Shown: positions 1 to 5,816 of the stretch, in pieces
Layout of the letters: each line of letters begins with the position of its first letter
How positions within the stretch are numbered: position 1 is the first letter of the stretch
NCBI GenBank assembly: GCA_934463265.1
Contig: CAKSIU010000041.1
Coordinates: 1-5,816, forward strand
Length of the DNA: 5,816 nt
From: an uncultured Eubacteriales bacterium
GTDB taxonomy: Bacteria > Bacillota > Clostridia > Oscillospirales > Acutalibacteraceae
Direction of reading: 5' to 3'
Translations under genes and position numbers: made by a program
Notes under the pieces: model-generated
What the model was told of the DNA's origin: nothing
Seen by the model: the letters and a program-made list of their open reading frames with translations, nothing else
The model's database searches: none

Positions 1-3
1 GAT

Positions 4-12
4 ACCTCCTTT
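4..12 (-). promoter_or_regulatory. Ribosome binding site of a leftward gene starting outside the window
   Basis: On the minus strand the bases read AAAGGAGGT followed by ATC at the window edge, a near-perfect Shine-Dalgarno sequence. The start codon should lie a few bases left of position 1. No coding sequence of this gene is inside the window, so its identity cannot be given. In many relatives rsgA follows pknB, but the terminator and separate promoter here leave the identity open. Confidence 0.75.
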
Positions 13-26
13 TAGTGTCTGATTTT

Positions 27-55
27 ATAATACATAGTTTTTCAAAATGTGTCTA
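27..55 (-). promoter_or_regulatory. Sigma-A-like promoter for the gene beyond the left edge
   Basis: Read on the minus strand, TAGACA (55-50) and TATTAT (32-27) each match the -35 and -10 consensus at five of six bases and are separated by 17 bases, the optimal spacing. Transcription would start near position 20 and run leftward into a gene whose ribosome binding site is at 4-12. The terminator at 242-270 isolates this promoter from the upstream unit. It is predicted from sequence only; an AT-rich setting raises the chance of accidental matches, but the downstream Shine-Dalgarno supports it. Confidence 0.65.
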
Positions 56-72
56 CTTTTATATAGTAGCAC
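49..72. repeat. Imperfect palindrome over the -35 region, possible operator
   Basis: On the plus strand GTG-t-CTACT (49-57) faces AGTAGCAC (65-72) across a 7-base AT spacer, giving eight complementary pairs with one unpaired T at 52. The left arm covers the -35 hexamer of the leftward promoter. A site placed like this could bind a repressor, or an activator from just upstream. Short AT-rich palindromes also arise by chance, so the operator role is a weak inference. Confidence 0.3.
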
Positions 73-101
73 CAAATAGGCTTTCTGAAGAACACAACTC
101 C

Positions 102-149
102 ACTTACGGAAGCAATTCATATTGTTGCTTTAGCAATCATTTCCGAAGT
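102..149. repeat. Bulged inverted repeat with nested small hairpins, unknown role
   Basis: The outer arms ACTT-a-CGGAA (102-111) and TTCCGAAGT (141-149) pair over nine positions with one bulged A at 106. Inside, two mutually exclusive small pairings exist: AAGCAA (110-115) with TTGCTT (125-130), and TTGC (125-128) with GCAA (133-136) around TTTA. No T-run follows on either strand that would make it a good terminator. It lies between the operon terminator and the promoter of the next gene. It may be a relic of a mobile repeat, a structured RNA or a protein site; I do not recognise it. Confidence 0.4.
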
Positions 150-241
150 TTTGCGGTTTAAGTAAAGTTATAGAAGACAAATTATATTAATATGATTGAT
201 ATTCGCATTTTAAGTGGTATGTAAAAATTTTTTTAAAATAT

Positions 242-270
242 AAAAACTTCGCTAAAACAGCGAAGTTTTT
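242..270 (-). terminator. Rho-independent terminator of the fmt-pknB unit
   Basis: A perfect 12-bp inverted repeat (arms 242-253 and 259-270, arm AAAAACTTCGCT) encloses a 5-base loop. In minus-strand sense the stem ends in AGCGAAGTTTTT and is followed by further AT-rich sequence. It begins three bases past the kinase stop codon. The A-tract on the other arm means it could also stop transcription arriving from the left. Confidence 0.93.
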
Positions 271-273
271 GAT

Positions 274-2322
274 TTATCTTTTTTGTGTTCTCATTTTAGT
301 TTCTGTTATGTTATGATTTTTATCCGAAGATTTGCTGCTTGTAGTTGACGCGGTTGAAGATTCATTAAAGTTATATTTTTCAGTTACGCGAACCGTTTCG
401 CTATTAAAATTAACCTCATATACTCTGTATTTTTGTCCATCCAAATTTACGATTGCAGTTTTTGAGCCACCGGACCCTTTAACAGAGAACGAATAATTGG
501 AATTATACGCAGGAATTATGGTTTTTGAATTACTTGAATCCATGACGCCATTTATATAAACTTTCATGCTGATTTCGCGATTAACACTTGAAGGTAAGTC
601 CACATTAATTTTCAAAGTTTTTTCTTGAGCTTCTCCAGAACTAACTGTTAAAGTAATTGCAGTACCTTCATTTACTTCAACTCCAGGCAAAGGGTTTGTA
701 GATAATACCGTGTCTTTAGCCTTAGAGCTGTTTTCTTTAATAATGTTATCAGAGATTTTAAGTCCTTTTTCAGTAAGTTCTTTTGTTGCCTCAGTAAGTG
801 ATTTATTTATGACGTCCGGAACGGTAACTTTTTTCTCAGCAGGCCCCTTGCTTACAAGAATCCTGACCATGCTGTTTACAACGATTTCAGTACCTTCTTT
901 AGGGTCAGTACCTTTAACAATTCCCTCCGCGGTGTCACTATCTTCAACAGTAAGAACTTCATAAACCAAGCCAGCATCTTTAATTTTTGCTTTGGCCGCA
1001 TCAAGAGTCAATCCGCGAACGACGGGAATAGAAACCAACGTGCCGGAACTGTTTACTGTTAAGGTTATTTGAGAATTTTCTTTTATCTTTTTAGAGCCGG
1101 ATTTTGGGTCCTGATCAATTACAACACCCTCAGGTTTACTGGAATCATAAGCTTGTTCAATGTTCCAACTAAATTTATATTTATCATTATCGACAATATC
1201 AGAAACTTTCATACCAATAAAATTTGGAATATCGATGTCTTTGCTGTCAAAACCGAACCAACCGGAAGCTAAGCCAAGACCAATTACTACAAGGAAAATT
1301 ATAAGAGCAATTCCCGCACCGATTAAAATATTTATAGCTTTAGAGCGTTTTTCAGAAGACTCCTGTTCTTCATCATTATAGGTATAACCGTCAAAGTAAT
1401 CAGATTTTGACTTATTTTCTTTAATATTATTTATAGCATCGAGATATTTAGTAGGAGCGTCATCAGTGAAATATTTATACTCAAAGCGAATACTTGGATT
1501 TTTTCTAAACATTTCGATAGCTTCCAGCATTTCTCCGGCAGATTTATATCTATGTTCGGCATTTTTTTTCATAGCCTTCAAAGTAATATCTTCTAAACCT
1601 TCGGGGATATCCGGATTAATTTCTCTTAATTTTTTAGGTTCAGACTGCATTTGCATAATAGCGACGGAAACAGCATTATCAGCTTCAAAAGGTAATTTCC
1701 CGGTCAGCATTTCATAAAGCATAACGCCAACTGAATATATATCAGATTTTTCATCAGTGACGTCGCCGCGAGCCTGTTCAGGAGAGATATAATGAACCGA
1801 ACCGATAGCTTTTTCAGTCATAGTTCGAGTCTCATTTTTAGCGAATCTCGCAATTCCAAAATCTGTAACTTTAATAGTTCCATCTTTTAAAAGCATAATA
1901 TTTTGAGGTTTAATATCTCTATGAACAACGCCTTTTTCGTGAGCGTGTTGTAAAGCTTTTAAAATTTGAACCGTAAAATGAACCGCATCGCGCCATTTAA
2001 TAGTATGTTGTCTGTCGATATACTCCTTTAAGGTTATGCCATCAATGTTTTCCATAACGATATATTGAATTCTGTCGCCAAAACTGACATCATAAACCTT
2101 AACGATATTCGGATGAGAGAGCACCGCAATTGCCTTAGACTCATTTTTAAATCTTCTAATAAAGTCCTTGTTGCCCAAAAACTCATCTTTTAAAATTTTT
2201 ATAGCAACAGTTCTGTCATCGATAATATCGTAAGCACTATAGACTCGAGCCATACCGCCACATCCGAGAAGTTCATTAATTTCGTAGCGGCCGTCCAATC
2301 TTTTTCCAACGTATTTATCCAT
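274..2322 (-). CDS. pknB: PASTA-domain Ser/Thr protein kinase (PknB/PrkC/Stk1)
   Basis: Single-pass membrane kinase that in Firmicutes senses peptidoglycan fragments or lipid II and phosphorylates cell-wall, division and translation proteins. It is 682 residues from the chosen ATG. The cytoplasmic kinase domain is at about 13-270: glycine loop GCGGMARV (20-27), K42, E61, HRDIKPQN (134-141, catalytic D136), DFG (154-156), activation-loop threonines T165, T167 and T169, and SPE (180-182). A charged juxtamembrane stretch (about 275-328) precedes the membrane helix (about 329-352). Outside lie three PASTA repeats (about 362-424, 430-493, 499-563), a predicted beta-rich region (about 569-652), a Ser/Thr-rich linker and a basic tail KMRTQKR. 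A TTG at 2340 would add six residues, but they overlap the AGAGGTG Shine-Dalgarno that serves the ATG at 2322, so the ATG is preferred. It is the last gene before the terminator. Kinase identity is certain; the ligand is inferred from relatives. Confidence 0.97.
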   Translation of the reverse strand: MDKYVGKRLDGRYEINELLGCGGMARVYSAYDIIDDRTVAIKILKDEFLGNKDFIRRFKNESKAIAVLSHPNIVKVYDVSFGDRIQYIVMENIDGITLKEYIDRQHTIKWRDAVHFTVQILKALQHAHEKGVVHRDIKPQNIMLLKDGTIKVTDFGIARFAKNETRTMTEKAIGSVHYISPEQARGDVTDEKSDIYSVGVMLYEMLTGKLPFEADNAVSVAIMQMQSEPKKLREINPDIPEGLEDITLKAMKKNAEHRYKSAGEMLEAIEMFRKNPSIRFEYKYFTDDAPTKYLDAINNIKENKSKSDYFDGYTYNDEEQESSEKRSKAINILIGAGIALIIFLVVIGLGLASGWFGFDSKDIDIPNFIGMKVSDIVDNDKYKFSWNIEQAYDSSKPEGVVIDQDPKSGSKKIKENSQITLTVNSSGTLVSIPVVRGLTLDAAKAKIKDAGLVYEVLTVEDSDTAEGIVKGTDPKEGTEIVVNSMVRILVSKGPAEKKVTVPDVINKSLTEATKELTEKGLKISDNIIKENSSKAKDTVLSTNPLPGVEVNEGTAITLTVSSGEAQEKTLKINVDLPSSVNREISMKVYINGVMDSSNSKTIIPAYNSNYSFSVKGSGGSKTAIVNLDGQKYRVYEVNFNSETVRVTEKYNFNESSTASTTSSKSSDKNHNITETKMRTQKR

Positions 2323-2328
2323 AAAATT

Positions 2329-2335
2329 CACCTCT
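2329..2335 (-). promoter_or_regulatory. Shine-Dalgarno that fixes the pknB start
   Basis: AGAGGTG on the minus strand ends six bases before the ATG at 2322. The alternative TTG at 2340 lies upstream of this site, and translating from it would read through the Shine-Dalgarno itself, so the ATG is the better start. Confidence 0.85.
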
Positions 2336-2344
2336 GCCAATTAT

Positions 2345-3076
2345 TTACTCACTTAAAATAACGACTGTAATATTGTCATTGCCACCGCGTTCGTTTGCTG
2401 TAGAAATAAACTCTTCAACAAGTTGCTGATTATTTTTTTTATTTTTGACGAATTGCAAAATTTCGTTCTGGTCAAAATAATTAGTTAATCCGTCCGAGCA
2501 GATAATGATTGAATCACCGGACTTTTTAGTTTCCACAGAATAATCAATATCCACGTTTTTGCTAATTCCAAGCGCGCGCGTAATGATGTTTTTATTCGGG
2601 TGACATTTGGCTTCTTCGTGAGTAATTTCGCCTTCATTTATCATTTCCTGAACCACAGAATGGTCGGTAGTGAGCTGTTTAATGTTGTTTTGACTTATCA
2701 AATAGGCCCTGCTGTCACCGACGTGAGCAACATGAATTTTGTTGTAAAAAACGGCAACTAAAACGATAGTTGTACCCATACCGGATAAATTATTATCGTT
2801 TTGAGCCATTGTAAAAATATCGAAATTTGCTTTTTGAATAGCTTTTTTCAATAAATTTTCGATATCATCCTGTGATAAATCTTCCTTATAGTTTTGAACC
2901 AAAGTTTCCCGAATACTTTTTACAGCTAAATTACTTGCAACGTCGCCGCCATTAACGCCGCCCATACCGTCGCAAACGACAGCCCAAATCAATTTTTCAC
3001 TTGCATTAGAATAGTCGAAACAATCCTGATTAGAAGATCGTTTCAACCCGATATCACTTTTACCAAAGACCTGCAT
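2345..3076 (-). CDS. prpC: PP2C-type Ser/Thr protein phosphatase (PrpC/Stp)
   Basis: Metal-dependent (Mn/Mg) protein phosphatase that removes phosphate from Ser and Thr, acting against the PASTA kinase encoded next to it. The 243 residues form a single PP2C domain with no membrane segment, so it should be cytosolic. The family motifs run in order: R13 with NQD (16-18), CDGMGG (35-40, metal ligand D36), SGMGTT (98-103), HVGDSRAY (118-125, with D121), TTDHS (136-140), TRALG (166-170), CSDGLTNY (193-200, metal ligand D195) and GGNDNITVV (231-239, metal ligand D234). All core metal ligands are present, so it is probably active. The ATG at 3076 follows the rlmN stop by one base, and its GGAGGTG Shine-Dalgarno is written in the last rlmN codons. 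The pknB gene follows 22 bases downstream, the usual phosphatase-kinase pairing. Confidence 0.97.
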   Translation of the reverse strand: MQVFGKSDIGLKRSSNQDCFDYSNASEKLIWAVVCDGMGGVNGGDVASNLAVKSIRETLVQNYKEDLSQDDIENLLKKAIQKANFDIFTMAQNDNNLSGMGTTIVLVAVFYNKIHVAHVGDSRAYLISQNNIKQLTTDHSVVQEMINEGEITHEEAKCHPNKNIITRALGISKNVDIDYSVETKKSGDSIIICSDGLTNYFDQNEILQFVKNKKNNQQLVEEFISTANERGGNDNITVVILSE

Positions 3077-3077
3077 A

Positions 3078-4124
3078 TTACACCTCCAAATCGGTTACAT
3101 TATTTCTTCGTAATTGACCGCAAGAAGCGTTGATATCTGAGCCTAAAGTTCTTCTCATGGTAGCATTTATGCCATATTTTGAAAGAATACTCATAAATTT
3201 TTCAAGACGTTCCCGATTACTTTTCTCGTAAAAATTTTTATCAAAGTCGATATTATTTACAGGAATCAAATTTACGTGACATAACATTCCGGAAAGTTTG
3301 TGAGCCAATTCAACGGCACATTCATCGCTATCGTTAACGCCGGAAATCATCGCGTACTCAAAAGAAATTCTGCGGTTAGTTTTCTTTATGTAAAATTTGC
3401 AAGCCCTCAAAAGTTCGTCAACGTTAAATTTTTTATTTATCGGCATCAAGTTATTGCGAATCGAATCATTAGGAGCGTGCAAAGAAATTGAGAGAGTAAG
3501 CTGAAAATTTTCATCAGCCAAATTGTAGATTTTATTAATTATACCACAAGTAGACAGCGAAATATGGCGCATTCCGATGTTTAAATTATCCTCAGACGAA
3601 ACTAATCTTAAAAATTGAACAACATTATCATAATTGTCAAGAGGTTCGCCCATACCCATCAAAACCACATTAGAAATTCTTATCTGATTATCGAGTTGAG
3701 CGGTTTGAATTTGTGCGAGCATTTCGGAGGCAGTTAAATTTCGAGAAAAACCGCTTTTTCCGGTCGCACAAAATTTGCAGCCCATCTTGCACCCGACTTG
3801 AGTGGAAATACAGATAGTGTACCCGTGTTTGTACTTCATCAAAACGGACTCGACAAATTCACTGTCATGAAGTTTAAATAAATATTTTATAGTACCGTCA
3901 ATTTTAGAAACCAGCTTACGTTCAATTTTTGCATTTGCGATGTAGCATTTTTCCTGCAACTTGCAACGCAGATCTTTAGGAATATTCAGCATTTCATCGA
4001 AACTGCAAACGCCTTTAACCAACCATAAATAAATCTGATTAGCTCTGTAATCTGGATATCCTTCGCCTTTAAGAAAAACTAAAATGTCGGCTTTAGACAA
4101 AGACTTTATATCAATAAGACTCAT
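3078..4124 (-). CDS. rlmN: 23S rRNA A2503 / tRNA A37 C2-methyltransferase (radical SAM)
   Basis: Radical-SAM enzyme that methylates C2 of A2503 in the peptidyl-transferase centre of 23S rRNA and, in studied bacteria, A37 of some tRNAs. The 348 residues match the family. The 4Fe-4S ligands are C112, C116 and C119 (GCKMGCKFC). The two mechanistic cysteines are both present: C335 in DINASCGQLR, which carries the transferred methylene, and C105 in TICISTQVGC, which resolves the covalent RNA adduct. E92 aligns with the conserved Glu of the active site. GMGEPL (157-162) is the SAM-binding GGE-like motif, and the N-terminal accessory domain occupies about 1-90. Cfr, the A2503-C8 resistance enzyme, is the main alternative; the position in this housekeeping cluster favours RlmN. 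The ATG at 4124 lacks a clear Shine-Dalgarno, no in-frame extension is open upstream, and the next Met is residue 45, so this start is the only good choice. Confidence 0.97.
   Translation of the reverse strand: MSLIDIKSLSKADILVFLKGEGYPDYRANQIYLWLVKGVCSFDEMLNIPKDLRCKLQEKCYIANAKIERKLVSKIDGTIKYLFKLHDSEFVESVLMKYKHGYTICISTQVGCKMGCKFCATGKSGFSRNLTASEMLAQIQTAQLDNQIRISNVVLMGMGEPLDNYDNVVQFLRLVSSEDNLNIGMRHISLSTCGIINKIYNLADENFQLTLSISLHAPNDSIRNNLMPINKKFNVDELLRACKFYIKKTNRRISFEYAMISGVNDSDECAVELAHKLSGMLCHVNLIPVNNIDFDKNFYEKSNRERLEKFMSILSKYGINATMRRTLGSDINASCGQLRRNNVTDLEV
3081..3087 (-). promoter_or_regulatory. prpC Shine-Dalgarno inside the end of rlmN
   Basis: GGAGGTG on the minus strand is formed by the last two sense codons of rlmN (GAG GTG, coding Glu-Val) plus the preceding G. 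The rlmN stop TAA follows at 3080-3078 and the prpC ATG starts at 3076. Ribosomes finishing rlmN end on the prpC initiation site, which suggests translational coupling. Confidence 0.85.
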
Positions 4125-4157
4125 AATTTTTCAACACATCACTTAAAAAAATTTACA

Positions 4158-4865
4158 CTAATCGTCACCGCGTCGGCTTCCGGCAATCAAAATCAGCCTA
4201 AAAAGAGACATTACTGCCGAAAAAGTAGCCGCTAAATAAGTCATAGCGGCAGCGCTAAGGACTTTTTTTGCACCATCGAGTTCATCATTATAAAGAGTAC
4301 CGCTCTGTTCCAAAGTTGCGATTGCACGCCGACTGGCGTCAAATTCGACCGGTAAAGTGACCAACTGAAAAAGCACAGCGAGACTAAAAAGAGCAATTCC
4401 GATATTGACAATAAAATCATATTGTACCGGAAGCAGTAACCCGATAAAAATCAGTGGCATAGATAAAGCCGAGCCGATGTTGGTTATAGGAACCAAAACT
4501 TTTCTAAATTTCATTGGAGCGTAATTGTTTGCATGTTGAACCGCATGACCGGCCTCGTGAGCGGCGACACCAACGGCTGCAACGGAGTTAGAGGAATAAA
4601 CCGAATCAGACAAACTAATTATATTAGTTTGAGGGTCAAAATGGTCGTTTAATTTGCCGGAAATATGTTCAACCGAGACATTTGTAACTCCGTTTTGCGA
4701 CAAGACTTTGTAAGCAGCTTCCGCACCAGTAAGTCCTCTAGAGTTTTTTACATTAGAATACTTATTGAAAGTGCTGTTTACCTTAATTTGTGCGTAAATA
4801 GAGATTATCAGCGCTGGCAACATGAATAAAAAATAAGTATAGTCAAAATAATAAAAGCCGTACAT
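4158..4865 (-). CDS. Membrane zinc metallopeptidase, YugP family
   Basis: Predicted integral-membrane neutral zinc peptidase of the family typified by Bacillus subtilis YugP; its physiological substrate is not established. The 235-residue length fits the family. An aromatic, hydrophobic N-terminal segment (about 9-25) is the first membrane anchor. It is followed by a conserved soluble stretch with GLTGAEAA (44-51) and LNDHFDP (72-78). The zinc motif HEAGH lies at 103-107 (H103 and H107 as ligands, E104 as catalytic base), and E174 in LPVEFDAS is the probable third ligand. Further hydrophobic segments lie at about 125-145, 150-172 and 205-228, and the tail is polar (SRRGDD). The ATG at 4865 has AGGAGG eight bases upstream, overlapping the fmt stop, so the start is well supported. 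Presence of this gene between fmt and rlmN is typical of Clostridia. The motif and overall pattern make the family call firm; the role is not known from the sequence. Confidence 0.93.
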   Translation of the reverse strand: MYGFYYFDYTYFLFMLPALIISIYAQIKVNSTFNKYSNVKNSRGLTGAEAAYKVLSQNGVTNVSVEHISGKLNDHFDPQTNIISLSDSVYSSNSVAAVGVAAHEAGHAVQHANNYAPMKFRKVLVPITNIGSALSMPLIFIGLLLPVQYDFIVNIGIALFSLAVLFQLVTLPVEFDASRRAIATLEQSGTLYNDELDGAKKVLSAAAMTYLAATFSAVMSLFRLILIAGSRRGDD

Positions 4866-4873
4866 AAAAATTT

Positions 4874-4880
4874 CCTCCTA
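4874..4880 (-). promoter_or_regulatory. Protease-gene Shine-Dalgarno fused with the fmt stop codon
   Basis: The minus-strand heptamer TAGGAGG contains the fmt stop (TAG, 4880-4878) and the Shine-Dalgarno AGGAGG of the downstream zinc protease gene. Eight bases separate it from the ATG at 4865. The overlap supports both the fmt end and the protease start, and suggests coupled translation. Confidence 0.85.
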
Positions 4881-5801
4881 GCCCAAAATTGTACCTATTT
4901 TTAATTTGTATCCTCTAAAAAAGTCCGAAGAATTCATGCGTTTTTTAGATTCTAATTGCAGTTCCGAAATTTCAATAGCAGAATTATTTCCACAAGCCAC
5001 AATAAAAGGGTCAATACTTTTAACTTCTCCGGGCTTTCCGCATACAGATTCAGCGATTTTTGTCCGATAAATTTTCAAATTTTTATTGTCAAAAACAGTT
5101 ATAGCCACTGGCCAAGGATTCAGACCTCTAACTAAATTGTGTATTTTTGTGGCAGAATCGTTCCAATTGATTTTTGCCAAGGATTTGTTAAGCATCGGAG
5201 CATAAGTAGCAATTTCGTCATCTTGTTTTTCTTTGATTACGTTTCCTGCTTCAATTTCATTTAAAGTTCTAATTAAAAGTTCGGCGCCCATAATGCTTAG
5301 TCTGTCAAAAAGTTCGCCCGAAGTTTCATTTTCGTCGATTTTAGTTTCGCTTTTTAGAATTATATCACCAGTATCAAGACCTTCGTTCATGTATATTGTC
5401 GTAACTCCAGAGGTCTTTTCGCCTTTTATCACAGACCATTGTATAGGCGCAGCGCCTCTGTATTTTGGCAGTAACGAACCATGTACATTGATACAACCAA
5501 GTGGTGGCAATTCAAGAATGTTCTTTGGTAGTATTTTACCATAAGCGACGACAACAATCAAATCCGGTTTTAGCGCCGCGATTAAATCTGAAACTTCCGG
5601 AATTTTTAAACTTTCTGGTTGAATCACTTGAATACCATGCTTTAAAGCTAATTCTTTGACAGGTGGCGCTGTTAATGTATAGCTGCGTCCTTTTTTTTTG
5701 TCTGGCTGAGTAAAAACTGCGACTATTTCATGCTCAGAATTTATTAATTTTTCAAGGCAGGGGACAGCAAAATCGGGTGTACCCATAAATATAATTCTCA
5801 T
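4878..5801 (-). CDS. fmt: Methionyl-tRNA formyltransferase
   Basis: Cytosolic enzyme that transfers a formyl group from 10-formyltetrahydrofolate to Met-tRNA(fMet), making the initiator for bacterial translation. The 307-residue protein is close to the usual family length. The N-terminal Rossmann-type formyltransferase domain spans about residues 1-180 and opens with MRIIFMGTPDFAVP. The catalytic Asn, His and Asp of the family are seen as N105 and H107 (INVHGSLLP) and D143 (GLDTGDI). The loop typical of Fmt, absent from PurN, is at about 34-48 (KKKGRS, with R39). The C-terminal tRNA-binding domain covers about 205-307 and includes LNPWP and the end motif FFRGYKLKIGTILG. The ATG at 5801 is preceded by GAGGTG five bases upstream. 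It is the first complete gene of the unit, where def usually lies just upstream. The stop TAG overlaps the next gene's Shine-Dalgarno, which suggests coupled translation. Confidence 0.98.
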   Translation of the reverse strand: MRIIFMGTPDFAVPCLEKLINSEHEIVAVFTQPDKKKGRSYTLTAPPVKELALKHGIQVIQPESLKIPEVSDLIAALKPDLIVVVAYGKILPKNILELPPLGCINVHGSLLPKYRGAAPIQWSVIKGEKTSGVTTIYMNEGLDTGDIILKSETKIDENETSGELFDRLSIMGAELLIRTLNEIEAGNVIKEKQDDEIATYAPMLNKSLAKINWNDSATKIHNLVRGLNPWPVAITVFDNKNLKIYRTKIAESVCGKPGEVKSIDPFIVACGNNSAIEISELQLESKKRMNSSDFFRGYKLKIGTILG

Positions 5802-5806
5802 TTTTT

Positions 5807-5813
5807 CACCTCA
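5807..5813 (-). promoter_or_regulatory. fmt Shine-Dalgarno with a possible upstream stop codon
   Basis: TGAGGTG on the minus strand provides the fmt ribosome binding site (GAGGTG), five bases before the ATG at 5801. The TGA at 5813-5811 could be the end of the preceding gene. This would repeat the stop/Shine-Dalgarno overlap seen at the next junction, and in relatives that gene is def. Only three bases of its sequence would be visible, so this part is a guess. Confidence 0.6.
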
Positions 5814-5816
5814 GAA

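Noticed and set aside
25..120. A 31-codon minus-strand ORF starting at the ATG at 120.
   Set aside because: It has no Shine-Dalgarno, overlaps the predicted promoter and the inverted repeat, and its Cys/Leu/Lys-rich product resembles no family I know. Chance is the simplest explanation.
102..149. The intergenic inverted repeat as a second intrinsic terminator.
   Set aside because: The stem is bulged with a large internal region, and no strong T-run follows on either strand.
710..1717. Several plus-strand ORFs of 67-84 codons opposite the kinase gene.
   Set aside because: All are antisense to the kinase, hydrophobic and of shadow composition, and none has a good start signal.
2323..2340. A six-residue N-terminal extension of the kinase from a TTG codon.
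   Set aside because: The extra codons contain the AGAGGTG Shine-Dalgarno for the ATG at 2322, and the conserved DKYVGKRLDGRYEI start follows that ATG.
2571..2580. An alternating GC run that could be a Z-DNA-like tract.
   Set aside because: It is only about nine bases long and is explained by Arg-Ala codons in the conserved TRALG motif of the phosphatase.
3078..4124. Possibility that the rlmN-like gene is the resistance methylase cfr.
   Set aside because: The gene sits in the conserved fmt-prpC-pknB cluster with no sign of mobility or foreign composition, which is the RlmN context.
5233..5544. A 103-codon plus-strand ORF opposite fmt.
   Set aside because: It is antisense to a clearly conserved enzyme, has a Ser/Phe/Ile-rich composition typical of reversed coding DNA, and lacks a convincing ribosome binding site.

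Overview
The window carries five complete genes, all on the minus strand, plus about 240 bases of AT-rich intergenic DNA at the left end. In transcription order (right to left) they are methionyl-tRNA formyltransferase (fmt), a membrane zinc metallopeptidase of the YugP family, the rRNA/tRNA adenine-C2 methyltransferase rlmN, a PP2C phosphatase (prpC/stp type) and a PASTA-domain Ser/Thr kinase (pknB/prkC type). This gene set and order is the conserved def-fmt-(rsmB)-rlmN-prpC-prkC neighbourhood of Firmicutes. Together with low GC, strong AGGAGG-type ribosome binding sites and the YugP protease in the cluster, it suggests a member of the Clostridia, perhaps near the Oscillospiraceae/Ruminococcaceae. 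That placement is inference; no rRNA is present.

Layout: fmt starts 15 bases from the right edge with a good Shine-Dalgarno site, and a TGA just upstream may be the stop of a preceding gene. The fmt stop codon is embedded in the Shine-Dalgarno of the protease gene. A 33-base gap with no convincing ribosome binding site separates the protease from rlmN; relatives often carry rsmB here. The last codons and stop of rlmN hold the Shine-Dalgarno of the phosphatase gene, whose ATG follows after one base. The kinase follows 22 bases later, best started at the ATG at 2322. A perfect 12-bp stem with 5-nt loop sits three bases beyond the kinase stop and ends the unit; rsgA and rpe, common next genes in relatives, do not follow directly. 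Left of it, positions 1-241 hold a bulged inverted repeat (102-149) of unknown role, then a sigma-A-like promoter and a strong ribosome binding site pointing left into a gene whose start lies just outside the window.

Functionally the unit joins initiation of protein synthesis (formylation of initiator Met-tRNA), ribosome and tRNA modification (m2A2503 and m2A37), a membrane protease, and a matched phosphatase/kinase pair that reads cell-wall state through extracellular PASTA repeats. The genes are intact and their catalytic residues are present. I see no phage, transposon, CRISPR array, toxin-antitoxin or defence system, and nothing that I would call a previously undescribed system; the findings below are modest.
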